Positions 29,812-39,862 of a DNA stretch of 64,000 nt are shown in pieces (the first letter of the stretch is position 1; each line of letters starts with the position of its first letter). The DNA comes from Kappaphycus alvarezii (taxonomy: Eukaryota; Rhodophyta; Florideophyceae; Gigartinales; Solieriaceae), in NCBI GenBank assembly GCA_002205965.3, contig NADL03000710.1:124001-188000 (forward strand). The letters run 5' to 3'. A model generated the notes under the pieces. The model ran no database searches and was not told where the DNA came from. It worked only from the letters and a program-made list of their open reading frames with translations. Position numbers and translations under genes: made by a program.

Positions 29812-31011
29812 TCCCAGGCCCTTTTTCCTCCCATAGGAATCATTCTATAGTTAAAGATGAGTATGCCCCGTGGTTGCGCATAGTCCTGTGTGAGAAGGAA
29901 TTCTTCAGGCCTCTGATGGTAAGGGACCAGACGACGTGCATGGATGGCCCTCCTTGATCTCTTCCCTGAGCTTGAACAGAGCTGATAGTGCGGGTGTCTT
30001 TCCTCCGTGACGATGCAAGGGTTCGAGTACTTGGTTTGGAAGGCCGGCCACTTCACAGCCTGCTGCATTGCTTTTCCATGTACTACAAGTACTTTAGAGC
30101 CAACTGAAAAGGTTCTGACTGCAGGTTCTGCATCCTTATTTCTTGTCTGTGTTAGCGCGCGGTGTGATCTCCAGCCTTCGGTGGCCAGTAGTTCAACTTC
30201 CCTACTCTCTTCATCGATAATATTTGTTTCCATGTCTCTCTGTAACATTCTAGGAGCCCTTCCGTACATTAGCTCGAATGGTGAGCGTCCATTTCTTCCT
30301 CTTCTTCGACGATAGCCGTATAACACTTTTGGTAAGGCATCTTCCCACTGGATTTCATTCTCCGACATAGTTTTCGATATTGCTCGTTTGATGGTTCCAA
30401 CCATCCTCTCCGCTTTCCCGTTGGACATAGGAGCGTATGCGAGAACGGTCTTCAGCTGAATCCTTTCTCTTCCAAAAAACGAAGCAGTGAAGTTGCAGTA
30501 AAACAAAGGGCGTTATCCGAGATGATCCTTTTTGGAAGACCAAACGGTTCAATTATTTCTTTTTCGATGAATCTCAGTACCACCTCAGCATTTGCCTCCT
30601 CACTGCAACTGCTATTGGCCATCCAGTAAGATGTTCCACCCCTATAAGGAGATATTTGTTTCCGGAAGAAGTTTCCTTGAACGGGCCCGCGAAGTCAATT
30701 GAGAAGGTTTCAAAGAGACCGGAAACTGGAAAACTTAGAGTTGTCTTATACTTCCGTATTGGAGTGAATTTTTGGCAGTTGTCGCAGCTTTTCACGAAGT
30801 TATAGACGTCCTTATGGATACCGGGCCACCAGAATCTCTCAGTTACGAATTTTTTGGTTGTTTCGAGATCCCAATGCCCTAGCTCATCATGGAAAGTCCT
30901 CAAGATCTTCATTCTTTCTTTCAAAGGGGCCACTAGTCGGGGACCGGCTTTAGTGTGCCGGAAAGTTTCCCATTCCACAATGTAAAAGCCTTTTGATTCC
31001 TGCGTACCCAA
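29769..31011 (-). CDS. Integrase of the complete Ty3 element (frameshifted)
   Basis: Three consecutive frames. 31011-30574 has the HHCC zinc finger (H41, H46, C76, C79 of that frame) and the first catalytic Asp in ETFSIDFAGPF. The next frame, about 30600-30455, carries IISDNALCF with the second Asp. 30506-29769 carries YAPMSNGKAERMVGTIKRAI with the catalytic Glu and, further on, a C-terminal module with KYSNPCIV and ARRLVPYH, like the GPF/Y module. The shifts near 30590 and 30460 are one-base deletions relative to the expected frame. It catalyses insertion of element cDNA, with 5-bp target duplications as seen here. Confidence 0.88.
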
Positions 31012-32762
31012 TTTCGGTGTTCAAGATCAACCTTTCTCATTTCTAGTCCATCGAGGAATTTGATCAGTCCGTGAATATTAGCTTCGTACTCGTTATCGTT
31101 CGGCAACTGCAACTCGGCGACTCCGACGATGTCCTCCGAAGCTTTTTCATTTGGAATCAGTGCGTCCCTCAAGCGGGATAGGTAATCGGCAGGCTGATTA
31201 TTGCGTCCGGGTCTATACACAATTTCAAACCGATATTCTGCGAAAATGTCGAGCCATCGGGCCAAGCGGTGATGTACATCCTTCTTTTGGAATGCTGTTT
31301 TAAGTGCCTGGTGATCAGTTATCAAGACAAATTTCTCGAGTGATAAAAGGTATACGCGAAACTTTTTCAGCGCGAAGACGACAGCTAGCGCTTCTTTCTC
31401 GCAGACTGAGTATCTCTTTTCCGCATCATTCAGAGTTCGGCTTGCGAATTGAACAGGGTGTAGTCTTCCGTTTTCATCTTTTTGGGACAAAACGGCACCC
31501 AAAGACCGTTCTGAGGCATCTGTCTCCACAACGAATGGTCTCTTGAAATCTGGGTACATGAGAACTGGGGGGACACATAGCTTATCTTTAAGCTCCTGAA
31601 ATGCAGTTTCCATTTCCTTGTTCCAGTAAAATTTTCCGTTCTTCGTAGTGCTGGCATGTAACGGTGCTGCAGTCTTGGCGAAATCTTTGATAAATCTTCT
31701 GTAATATGAGGCCAGTCCTAAGAAGCTTCGGACCTCCGTCTTTGAAGCGGGCCTTGGTGCCAACTTTATTTTTTTCGTTTTCTCTGGATCCACTCTAATT
31801 CCCTCTTGGTCGACGATATGACCGAGTAATTGGATAGAAGTTTTCGCAAAGAAGCATTTGCTCAACTTAATTTTCAAGCTATACTCCGATATCCTCTCCA
31901 CAACTGTCTTGACGTGCGAGATGTGCTGATCCAATGTTTCTGAGAATATGACGACATCATCGATATAGACTCTTGCGAATGGAAGTCCTTTCAAAACCTC
32001 GTTCATCATTCTTTGGAATGTAGCTGGTGCATTCATGAGACCAAAAGGCATCACTTCGAACCTGAACGTACCGGCTTTGCTGGTAAAGGTTGTTTTTTCC
32101 TTACATTTTTCATCCAATGGAATCTGCCAATAGCCAGTGTAAAGGTCAATTGAGGTGAAATATCTCCCGTCCTTCAGGTCCTCGAGGATCTCCTCCATGT
32201 TCGGAATCGGAAATCGATCGGGTATCATTCTCTGGTTCAGTTGTCGGTAATCGACGCAAAAACGCAGCTTTCCATCCTTCTTTGGTGCGACCACAACTGG
32301 AAACGACCATGGGGATGAAACTGGTCGAATAATATCATTTTTCAGCATACTTGTAACATTTTCTGAGATAAATTGGTCATATTTTGGCGGTTGACGTCTA
32401 GGCTTGTGGTAAATCGGTTGAGTGTCGGTAAGTTCGAACGAGTGAGTAACCGGTACACTTGCTTGTCTTAAATCTGAAACGCTCCATGCAATTACTTCGG
32501 AAGATGTTAACATGTCGGATATTTTCAGTGAGGCGGGGGCGGGAAGGTGCTGCACTTTTCCTTGGATTTCTGCCATTTGGCGCCCTTTTTCTTCTTGATC
32601 CTCAACCTCAATATTTTGAAGGACCTCTTCCGTCGTGCTCACATCTTCATATATGGAATTCGACGTATTCTTATTTTCTTTGCAAAGGTAATCTTCTTTC
32701 ATGCTCCGAATTCTGTCCTTTGATTCGATATCATCGCAAAAAGAAACACATTCGGGTTTCAA
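30933..32762 (-). CDS. Reverse transcriptase and RNase H of the complete Ty3 element
   Basis: An open frame of 609 codons. RT: THSFELTDTQPIYHKPRRQP, PVVVAPKKDGKLRFCVDYRQ, FTSIDLYTGYWQIPL, FGLMNAPATFQRMM, and the catalytic YIDD at residues 266-269, then LLGHIVDQEGI and RSFLGLASYYRRFI. RNase H: FVVETDASERSLGAVLSQ (first Asp), YSVCEKEALAVVFALKKFR (Glu), LITDHQALKTAF (Asp) and a typical RPGRNNQPADYLSR end. All catalytic residues are present. The frame is lost at a short T-run near 30960, and integrase goes on in another frame. Confidence 0.95.
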   Translation of the reverse strand: MKPECVSFCDDIESKDRIRSMKEDYLCKENKNTSNSIYEDVSTTEEVLQNIEVEDQEEKGRQMAEIQGKVQHLPAPASLKISDMLTSSEVIAWSVSDLRQASVPVTHSFELTDTQPIYHKPRRQPPKYDQFISENVTSMLKNDIIRPVSSPWSFPVVVAPKKDGKLRFCVDYRQLNQRMIPDRFPIPNMEEILEDLKDGRYFTSIDLYTGYWQIPLDEKCKEKTTFTSKAGTFRFEVMPFGLMNAPATFQRMMNEVLKGLPFARVYIDDVVIFSETLDQHISHVKTVVERISEYSLKIKLSKCFFAKTSIQLLGHIVDQEGIRVDPEKTKKIKLAPRPASKTEVRSFLGLASYYRRFIKDFAKTAAPLHASTTKNGKFYWNKEMETAFQELKDKLCVPPVLMYPDFKRPFVVETDASERSLGAVLSQKDENGRLHPVQFASRTLNDAEKRYSVCEKEALAVVFALKKFRVYLLSLEKFVLITDHQALKTAFQKKDVHHRLARWLDIFAEYRFEIVYRPGRNNQPADYLSRLRDALIPNEKASEDIVGVAELQLPNDNEYEANIHGLIKFLDGLEMRKVDLEHRNWVRRNQKAFTLWNGKLSGTLKPVPD

Positions 32763-33032
32763 ACTTATCCTAGAATCCAGTCGTCATCTGTTTCAAACCC
32801 GGAATCATAATCGTCCCATGCCATGTTCATTACCCCCGAGGGTACCCTTTTCCACTTCCGAAAGTGTTAGTTGGTTCCGAATCTTCGCTGTCATAGCTAG
32901 AAGTGAAATCTTCACTGTCCGTTTCTTTTAAATCTTCAGGATGCGTGCTTTTGTCGAAATCCAGGGGCATCTTCACGGTTCTGCCGTCAATATTAACTGA
33001 AACCATTTGGTTGCCCAAGTCAATGCATGTTC

Positions 33033-34073
33033 CTAGTCTTTCCATTGTGGGCAGCCAATGATTGCATCGAAAGGGAGATCCGGCATGACAAGAAAGTCTA
33101 CATCAACTTTAGAGTCCCCAAAGAACACGGAAACCTTGTCAACAGTGCCCATGCATTTTGAGACGGTTCCATCCGCTACAGTTATTTTTCGAGTCGTTGG
33201 AGTAATTTCGAGACCTAGATCTGTCACCAAAGTTTCTGAAATGAGGTTTGGAACAGCACCCGAATCGAAGAGAGCTTGGGTTTTCATACCCAATACTTTG
33301 ACTGGTACCAGCTTAAGACGTCTTGGTGCTGTCGAGGCCGATTGAAGAAACAGTTTCTTACCCTTAGCGGACTTATTAGACCTGATAATTTTTTTGAGTT
33401 CTTTTCTCGCATCCTCTGCGTCGCCCCTCAAAAGTTGACCAAACGTTATCCCAGTTGGGGCCGATGCAAGCTCAGCCACCAAATTGTACCTCTTCACATA
33501 CTCTAGTACGTCCTTAGAGATACTCTTAACTTTCTTACTCTTTTTCGTCTTCTTGGCCGGAGTGACTCCCACTCCTGGAACAACTTGATCAGACCTCTTG
33601 GTTCGAGGAGGTACAGGTGCTGGGATATGCTCCAGCATTCCATACTCTAGCCTAGGTTTCTTCGATAAAATGTTCCCTTCCCCATCCCTTTTTGTCACAT
33701 TGACTTGACTAATCTCTTCAGCGATGGATACGTTACCGGCATCCGTCAACCTTTGATCCCTTCTATTTTGTAAGATTTTCACCTCTGGTCCTGACTCACT
33801 CCTTGCTTCCGATAAATTTGCTCTTCTGTTGTCTTTAGACCAGCAGTTACTTTCATGATGCCCATATCGACCGCACTTTGCACAACGAGTGTTTCTATGT
33901 GGATTATCAGGACACCTGTTTGCAAAGTGTCCAGGCTTGTGACAGTAAGAACAGACTTCTGCGGCCTTAGGGGCCCCAGACTGGTTCTTCTTAATGGTAA
34001 GAGTAAGGCTTTCCAACTGCGAGGTTATCATGTCAAGTCGATTATCGAATCGGGTTTCCAACCTTTCTTCCAA
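33033..34073 (-). CDS. Nucleocapsid and protease of the complete Ty3 element
   Basis: This frame has no ATG and continues Gag after a one-base shift in an A-run near 34136. A Leu/Glu coiled-coil-like stretch comes first. Two CCHC zinc knuckles follow, CSYCHKPGHFANRC (residues 41-54) and CAKCGRYGHHESNC (64-77), which bind element RNA. A basic linker precedes the aspartic protease with ALFDSGAVPNLIS (active Asp about residue 270) and DAIIGCP. The frame is lost at a C-run near 33045; the next block, 33045-32830, holds LGTCIDLGNQMVSVN and an acidic spacer leading to RT. Confidence 0.9.
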   Translation of the reverse strand: MEERLETRFDNRLDMITSQLESLTLTIKKNQSGAPKAAEVCSYCHKPGHFANRCPDNPHRNTRCAKCGRYGHHESNCWSKDNRRANLSEARSESGPEVKILQNRRDQRLTDAGNVSIAEEISQVNVTKRDGEGNILSKKPRLEYGMLEHIPAPVPPRTKRSDQVVPGVGVTPAKKTKKSKKVKSISKDVLEYVKRYNLVAELASAPTGITFGQLLRGDAEDARKELKKIIRSNKSAKGKKLFLQSASTAPRRLKLVPVKVLGMKTQALFDSGAVPNLISETLVTDLGLEITPTTRKITVADGTVSKCMGTVDKVSVFFGDSKVDVDFLVMPDLPFDAIIGCPQWKD

Positions 34074-34099
34074 GTTTTTGACATCGCTCCTGACAGATT

Positions 34100-34705
34100 C
34101 TAATGCCGCTGCACTAGTAGCCGGCCTTTGATAATTTTTTCAGGATGTACGATAGACATCGATGTGCGGGTTTCCCTCGGTACCTCACTCAGTGACTGAA
34201 ACGTCTCCGAATTTTTGACAAATTCTACTATGGTACCCTTCAGTTCATCAAAAGTGTGAGGGCCCTTGATGAGGAGGAAATCGGAGAGCCGCTTATCCCC
34301 CATAGCCGCCTTACGCAGCATTCCGTACTTGGCTTGGGCGTTGAACCCAGCCTTTTCATAAAGATCACACAAGTACACCAATGAGCTTAACAAATCGTCG
34401 AAGTTGAGCCGGGCCTCTATGGCGGTACGAATCATCTCATCTGGTTCTACCTCCTTAGCATACTCTTTCACAAGCCACTCACATACCTCACCGAAGTTAC
34501 GCCCATTCCCGTTAAGAGACCACCCGTCGATAAACTTGGACTTATATTTGTGCTTTGCGTCACCATGAAGATAGGCGAAGATACTTGCGGCCTTCTCTTC
34601 ATCGCCCTTCTCTCGCATCACAACGTTGACATATGTGTAAAGAAACTCCTCAACGTCTTCAGTCTTGCCCCCTGTGAACGTTATACGAGCAGCGTTGAGA
34701 TCCAT
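34100..34705 (-). CDS. Gag capsid of the complete Ty3 element
   Basis: ATG at 34705, 201 codons, starting MDLNAARITFTGGKTEDVEE. It has the layout of a Ty3 gag capsid: FLYTYVNVVMREKGDEEKAA, SIFAYLHGDAKHKY, FGEVCEWLVKEYAKE and LCDLYEKAGFN. It forms the virus-like particle shell in this family. The frame ends shortly after a run of six A (HPEKIIK) at about 34136; beyond it the nucleocapsid goes on in the next frame, so Gag and Pol were probably one long frame. Confidence 0.9.
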   Translation of the reverse strand: MDLNAARITFTGGKTEDVEEFLYTYVNVVMREKGDEEKAASIFAYLHGDAKHKYKSKFIDGWSLNGNGRNFGEVCEWLVKEYAKEVEPDEMIRTAIEARLNFDDLLSSLVYLCDLYEKAGFNAQAKYGMLRKAAMGDKRLSDFLLIKGPHTFDELKGTIVEFVKNSETFQSLSEVPRETRTSMSIVHPEKIIKGRLLVQRH

Positions 34706-34771
34706 GATTACCGAAAAGAAATCCCCCGAAGTGTTCCTTACTACTGCTCAACTCGAATACCTCGGGTGCAA

Positions 34772-34793
34772 CCCCCTCCACAAGAGTACCAAA
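34772..34793 (-). other. Candidate primer binding site
   Basis: In sense the bases directly behind the 5' LTR are TTTGGTACTCTTGTGGAGGG. TGG two bases in would pair with a tRNA CCA end. I cannot assign the tRNA species. Confidence 0.5.
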
Positions 34794-35511
34794 TGATAGG
34801 GGTAAATCGGCGGGGGAGAGATCCTCAGAACCAATTACCCTGAGAAGGAGGTGTTGCGAGCGACAAAAGTGCTGCCGTGGTATTGTTGAACGAACAAAAG
34901 GGAGTGTATATAGAAGAGAGTTGAGGAAGCTACAAGCAAGTATAAAAGGGGCAGGGTCTACCACCGACGCTCTGCGACTAGCGTAAGAAAAAGTTTTCTT
35001 GGGTCTGAAGTTGACTCTCAACTTCCTACTACTCGGGACTTGGCTTGAAGTTGTCTGCCAACTTGCTTCACCTCCACTAAAGGAAGCAGTTTACTCGGCT
35101 TATATAGACTTTTGGCTACCCCAAAAGTCTCCAACAAACATACTAATAACCATAAAATGTATTCACGGTAATCGTGTGAACCAGAGAGACTATTAGAAGA
35201 TATTTCCTCAAGGTAAATATCTAGGTGCCATACCCATGCCAGCCATCCATCGGCCAGGGGTGGGAATTGATGTGGCCATTATATAGACCTTTCAGAGCTA
35301 CTTGTCTTATCACCCAAACCTGGAACTGTACTGACATCTACTATGACAGGTGTCCTAAAATGAAAAAAATCAGCCGACGAATTTGCCACACTCACCCAAA
35401 TTAAAAATATCTTGCAAATTCAAAAACTGTAAAAATATCTTCCCAATTCCGATACTGTATACAATCATGGTCCTCATCTAGATTTTTTCGTGCGCGAATT
35501 TGCGCACATCA
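34794..35511 (-). repeat. 5' LTR of the complete Ty3 element
   Basis: Same sequence as 27995-28713 apart from a few single-base differences. Its outer end GCACATCA is followed directly by the target duplication ATATC (35512-35516). Transcription of the element would start downstream of the TATA box near 35100 on the minus strand. Confidence 0.95.
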
Positions 35512-37444
35512 ATATCCTTAACTATTGGAAGGGAAAATCCGGAACAAGCCCCATAGGGCCTCTGTTTGATATAACTTGAAGGAGGAGTTCAGTGTGATGA
35601 TATTAAGCTGGATGCCTCATCCGATGAGCTGCAGTACTGAGCAACGTGAGTGTTGTATTCTTACGGGTTGTCAAGGTTAGTAAGGTTGAATCGCTCTCCA
35701 CATTGCCTTGTGGAGAATTCCTTTCTTCCGGTGATCTAGAATTATGCGTTCATATATTGTCTTTGATAATAGTGTTGCTGCGGATTGGTTCTGTCACTTA
35801 CGACGGAAGGGTCTTGCCATGAGAATTTGAGGGTTTAGAGTATCTTGAAGGGAACTTCTGTTTAGAGTGCGACGTCAGTGATACTGTGCTGTTGAGCTCG
35901 TGGAATTCTATGAGACCTAAATTTACCCGAAACGTTCGGCAGAGCAGCAATCAGTAAAAGGTCCATCGCTCTGTCTAAATTCCGCCATTTATCACCCACG
36001 GAGCGCTTTGGGCACAAGGAGTGCGTTGATTTTCGAACGGCTCTGTACAGCGGCGCTGCATGGTTTCCGTCAACGTTGCCCATCCGCGGTACAGAGTGTT
36101 GCCATGGTATCTTTGAGTAAGGTTCTACATTACGGGCGAATAGGCCTGTTTCTTCGAGCCGTGGATGCCCTGCTTTGCAGCGTTCTTGGTGGAATTTTTC
36201 TGGCTATTAGATATTACTGTAAGAATCGAAGCTTTGATATATTGCCAGACAAACTCGAATTTGCAACCTTTTTTTGGATCTTTTCGGAAATTTTCAGTTC
36301 GATGCAACATCCCGAGGACTTCTTTTTTCGCTGTCTAAATACGGCTCTGGCCGTCAGCTTCGACCAGAAGCAGCGGGAGGCGTTCGCACAGATTCATGAT
36401 CCTTGCACCGATTCCGAATGGGAGCAAGCCTGCCTTCCTATTTCCTACGGTGGTCTCGGCATTCCTCTCGCTTCTTCAATCCCTGAGTCCGCTTATGCGG
36501 CTTCGATGATTGATGTTTTCAGCCGTTTCTCAGATCTGCTCTCATTCTCGGGAGACCTACACCTTGAGGAAGTGCCTCGGGCCGTGATCTCTTTATTATC
36601 TACCCGTTATCCAGATCTTTCGGCTTCCCTGTCGCCCACTTCTCTTTTTCAGCGATGTCAAACGCCGGTCCCCGGCGAACGGCTCCAGTCTTCTATCTCG
36701 TCTGAGCTTCACAGTTTGATGTTCAATCGGATCTTCCGTTCATCCTCTGACCACGACCGATGTCGCCTCATGTCCGTCCGTGAGTCGTCCTCCTGTTCCG
36801 CGTTCTCAACTTTACCGCACCCTCACCGCGGCACCTATCTGTCCTCGCAAGCCTGGATAGTGGCTGTCTCGCTACGCCTCGGCCGCGCGATTTTCTCTGG
36901 TCATGATCGATGTCGGGTATGTGCTCGCCGTTCCAACGACATCGCCCCGTTGCTCGATCCCCTGGGCAAACACGCCCTCACCTGTAAGTACGATGATGGG
37001 CAGACTCGTCGCCACAATGTCTTGCGTAACGCTCTCAATCGTTACTGTAAGGAGCTTGGAATTTCTGCCTCTCTTGAACATCTGCTTCCTCCCCTTCCCC
37101 CTTCGTCCTCTCCCTCGTCCGCCCTCCGCATAGATCTTTTTATTCCTGGTGCATATGGCCTCGACCCGAAGGATATTGCTTTGGATGTCACAGTGGCCCA
37201 TCCACAGGTCACTTCTCGCGTTTCCCAGTGTGCCCTATCTGGCGGCGCAGCTGCCTCAATGGCTGAACGTGCGAAACACACGCACTACGGTCTAGTCTGC
37301 CACACGAACGATATACGGATTCTTCCTGTTGGTATTGATGTGTTCGGTGCCCTTGGGCCGAGGGTGCGACTTTCTTCCGGCGCCTTTCTACGTTTGCTGC
37401 TGCCCGTCGAGGCACCACTCCCCAATGAGAGCTGCACCTCCTAA
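35512..37444 (+). pseudogene. Family II element: zinc finger and nuclease-like C-terminus
   Basis: Right-hand continuation of the family II copy split by the Ty3 insertion. From about 36290 to the stop at 37444 the frame is open: CLPISYGGLGIPLASSIPES is the typical RT-to-tail region. A CCHC-like finger follows (CRVC about residues 302-305 of the open frame, H322, C326, in CRVCARRSND and KHALTCKYDDG). Then RRHNVLRNALNRYCKELGI and a PD-(D/E)xK-like core with RIDLFIP (D376) and DIALDVTVAHP (D393). This order is known from non-LTR elements with restriction-endonuclease-like domains. Upstream of 36290 several stops occur. The frame from 36008 opens with TTG, not ATG. Confidence 0.72.
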
Positions 37445-37800
37445 TCACGCGCTTTGTGTTCTGCTTGCATGGGTTGCAAGCGATTCAAGTTCTTACCAGA
37501 TGCATTTCCGATTAGTTCCTCTCTCATCCCCCTTCGCATGTTAGTTTCTCTGTAATCCCCCTCAGCATGTTCTCCCACATGCTTTTTCCAAATTTCGTAA
37601 AGATTACATACGCAGTCCAAATTTTAGGTTTGGTGGCCTACTGCACCGCCTGAGGCAGTGCACCGCCTTTACCCTATGGAACCCAGGCTAGGAATACAAT
37701 GTAGGTACAACTGCCCTTAACGCCCCCGTCGGCTCCGCACAGTTCAGTACCCAATTTTTTCACCTCTCATGTACACTCCCTCGAAGCATTCCTCAACCCC
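37445..37800. other. Family II 3' flank
   Basis: No coding signal. It contains a short inverted repeat CACCGCCTGAGGCAGTGCACC near 37650 (CTGC...GCAG core) and two CCCCCTC-GCATGTT pieces. It probably holds the family II 3' untranslated region. Confidence 0.4.
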
Positions 37801-39040
37801 GTCGTCGATATTGAGAATATGCAAGTGGTATTTCAGCTCCTGCGCAACTGCTTCAGGGTCTGTAAGATCGGGTATTTATTGCGCGTAGTACCGCCATCGT
37901 GCACCGCACACGGTGCTGCAACATTCGACGAAATGATAGAGCGTGCCGTCCGAAAATTGGCTGGAGGAGTCCTCGATTCTGAAAAATTTCGGGAACTGCA
38001 ACTACCTGCCAAATCCACGGAGGAAAAACCCGTCCTTTGGACTAGGATTCACGTCCGCGAAAGATATAGCAGGTGCTGCGTTTCTGGCATCCAGTTCAGC
38101 CTCCAACAGGCTGTGCGAAAAGGTTTTGCTAGCCTCCATCAGGAGTCTCACAACACATGAACACGCCCTCGAGGCTCACTGGCTTTGGTCTCAATCCTGC
38201 TGAAAGTCAAGGATTCTTCCGTCCAGTGCCTTTTGCTCAAACAAAACACCTTCGCAAAAGACACCCACGGAAGCAGTCCACGAGGCTGTGCAAGACGGCA
38301 TACCTCTCGGAGACGCCAGGAGGCAGTCTTTTCGTGCTTCGATGGCGCTACCAAGGGCGAAGGAATGGGCATATTGTTCCCCGTGCCCGGATCTGAAGAC
38401 CAGTATCGACGCCCGCGAATTCTCGACATGGCTTTAGTACTACTCTTAAGTTCCGCTTTTCGCTCCGGACACACCGCGCCCGAGGAGATACTCTCCGGAG
38501 ACTATTGACTGCTTCGGGGATCATCTTTCGCCCTGTGTTCACGGAGGCCACAAAAGTCGAAGACATGACCACTAAATTCATTTGCTTGCCCAGGACCTGC
38601 AGGAAGCTGCTCGACACCCCGCCATCGAGCCGAGGGATGAACTTCATCGTACAAAGCTGGACATCAGGGCAATGGGAAGCACTGGAGGCACGGATTTCTT
38701 CGATATCACTTTTGTCAACCCACTCGCGCAATCCAACAGGAGAGTGCGCAGCTTTAACCCCCTCACATCCCTCAACGCGGCAAAGGCTGCAAAGTATAGA
38801 AGATATAATTATTTTATCGCGACTGCCGCACGAAGCAGGATCATGCCTATCCCTACATCCACCCACAGGGGCTGTCACCCAGACGCCTGCACAGTGCTAA
38901 CCGACGTGGCGCGGAACGTAGCTGTTAGGACAATGGAGACGTACGGGACGGTTCGAGCGGTTTTAACCCAGAGGCATGCGGCAGCAGCAGTGATGTCCAA
39001 TGCATCATGCCTGCTGACAGGCTTCGAGCCAGCCATTTAG
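37800..39040 (+). pseudogene. Family I element: RT thumb, zinc finger, nuclease-like domain
   Basis: The longest family I copy, in several frames. QLLRNCFRVCKIGYLLRVVP and HGAATFDEMIERAVRKL correspond to the end of RT, LGFTSAKDIAGAAFLASSSA to the GGLG region. DCFGDHLSPC and RRHDH look like the zinc site. HPAIEPRDELHRTKLDI plus GGTDFFDITFVNPL is the nuclease-like K-x-D ... D-x-T core. Then SLNAAKAAKYRRYNYF, HPDACTVLTDVARN and AVRTMETYGTVRAVLTQRHA to a stop at 39040. The last 152 codons (38582-39040) are open. Confidence 0.75.
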
Positions 39041-39140
39041 GCACATGACTCACATTACCCATTATTCTGAGCATGTCTAGCATACACCGGGGGATAGCCG
39101 AACCGCACTTTTCAAACATTAAAGAACCAAATCGATTCAA
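39041..39140 (+). repeat. Family I 3' tail c
   Basis: Follows the coding end at 39040: TTACCCATTATTCTGAGCAT, ACACCGGGGGATAGCCGAAC, TTTTCAAACATTAAAGAACC. The same tail occurs in reverse at 61707-61805. It differs fully from tails a and b except at the extreme end (ATTAAAGAACC). Confidence 0.75.
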
Positions 39141-39751
39141 TTCATTTTCATTTCTATCACAGTTATGGGAAACAACCGGATTCCAGACTCACTCCGCCTC
39201 CTTAATTGGAAACAGAATATGATATATAAAAATATGAGGGAACAGTGGGGTTCGGTCAATGTAATTGTGTCGGCTAAAATCCGCAGAGTGGGCTGTCAAA
39301 GCAGCGCAAAATTCATTGCTGTGGAAAGCTAATGCGGTCAGCACAAAAACATAATCACACTGCATCAATGCTGACTACAGTAAGTATCATCCGGCTTTTC
39401 TGTTAAAGTAAATGAAACACATGTGTTCCCCCTTTTGAAAATTTGTTCTTCTTTTTCTTAACTTAAACCCGACCGCTCACAAATTTTAGAAGCTTGGTCA
39501 TCTTAATTATTAATTAGGCCGCCATCGACCGTTTATATTTATGTGCAATGTATTGTATTTAGTGGCATCTGATGAGTCAATAGGAAATGCTACTTTTTCC
39601 GAACAGGATCCATGGTAATTCGCTGTTTCAAACATTTGAATACTGCATGGCTTGCGTCAAGCTATATTTCATTCGCGACCGGGAAGCGAATCTGCGGCCA
39701 TTTTTGTGCGATTTCCACCCCTGTATTACAACCGACGTTGGTTCCCACTGA

Positions 39752-39760
39752 CATATAAAA
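39752..39760 (+). promoter_or_regulatory. TATA box of MSQIIES ORF, copy 2
   Basis: CATATAAAA about 110 bases in front of the ATG at 39863, matching the TATATAAAA of copy 1; ACCAAAACA follows in both. Confidence 0.6.
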
Positions 39761-39862
39761 CCAAAACACTAGAAAAGTATCCTTCTGTCCCCTCAGCTCC
39801 TTTAGTAAACCCACCAATTGTTGCCACCTCGTGTCGTATTTCTAATCGAATACGCTCTAAAA

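Larger units (their letters stand above)
27995..35511 (-). mobile_element. Complete Ty3-type LTR retrotransposon with extra ORF
   Basis: Two LTRs of 719 and 718 bases (27995-28713 and 34794-35511) differ at only about half a dozen positions, so insertion is recent. The element is flanked by ATATC on both sides (27990-27994 and 35512-35516). In sense (minus strand) it encodes gag, protease, RT-RNase H, integrase and then a further 354-codon ORF before the 3' LTR. The coding part is interrupted by about seven single-base frameshifts but no clear in-frame nonsense codons. It is inserted into a family II copy. Confidence 0.95.

Noticed and set aside
36008..37444. Intact host gene of 478 codons
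   Set aside because: The frame opens with TTG, its first third matches decayed repeats elsewhere, and the rest is the C-terminal part of a repeated retroelement.
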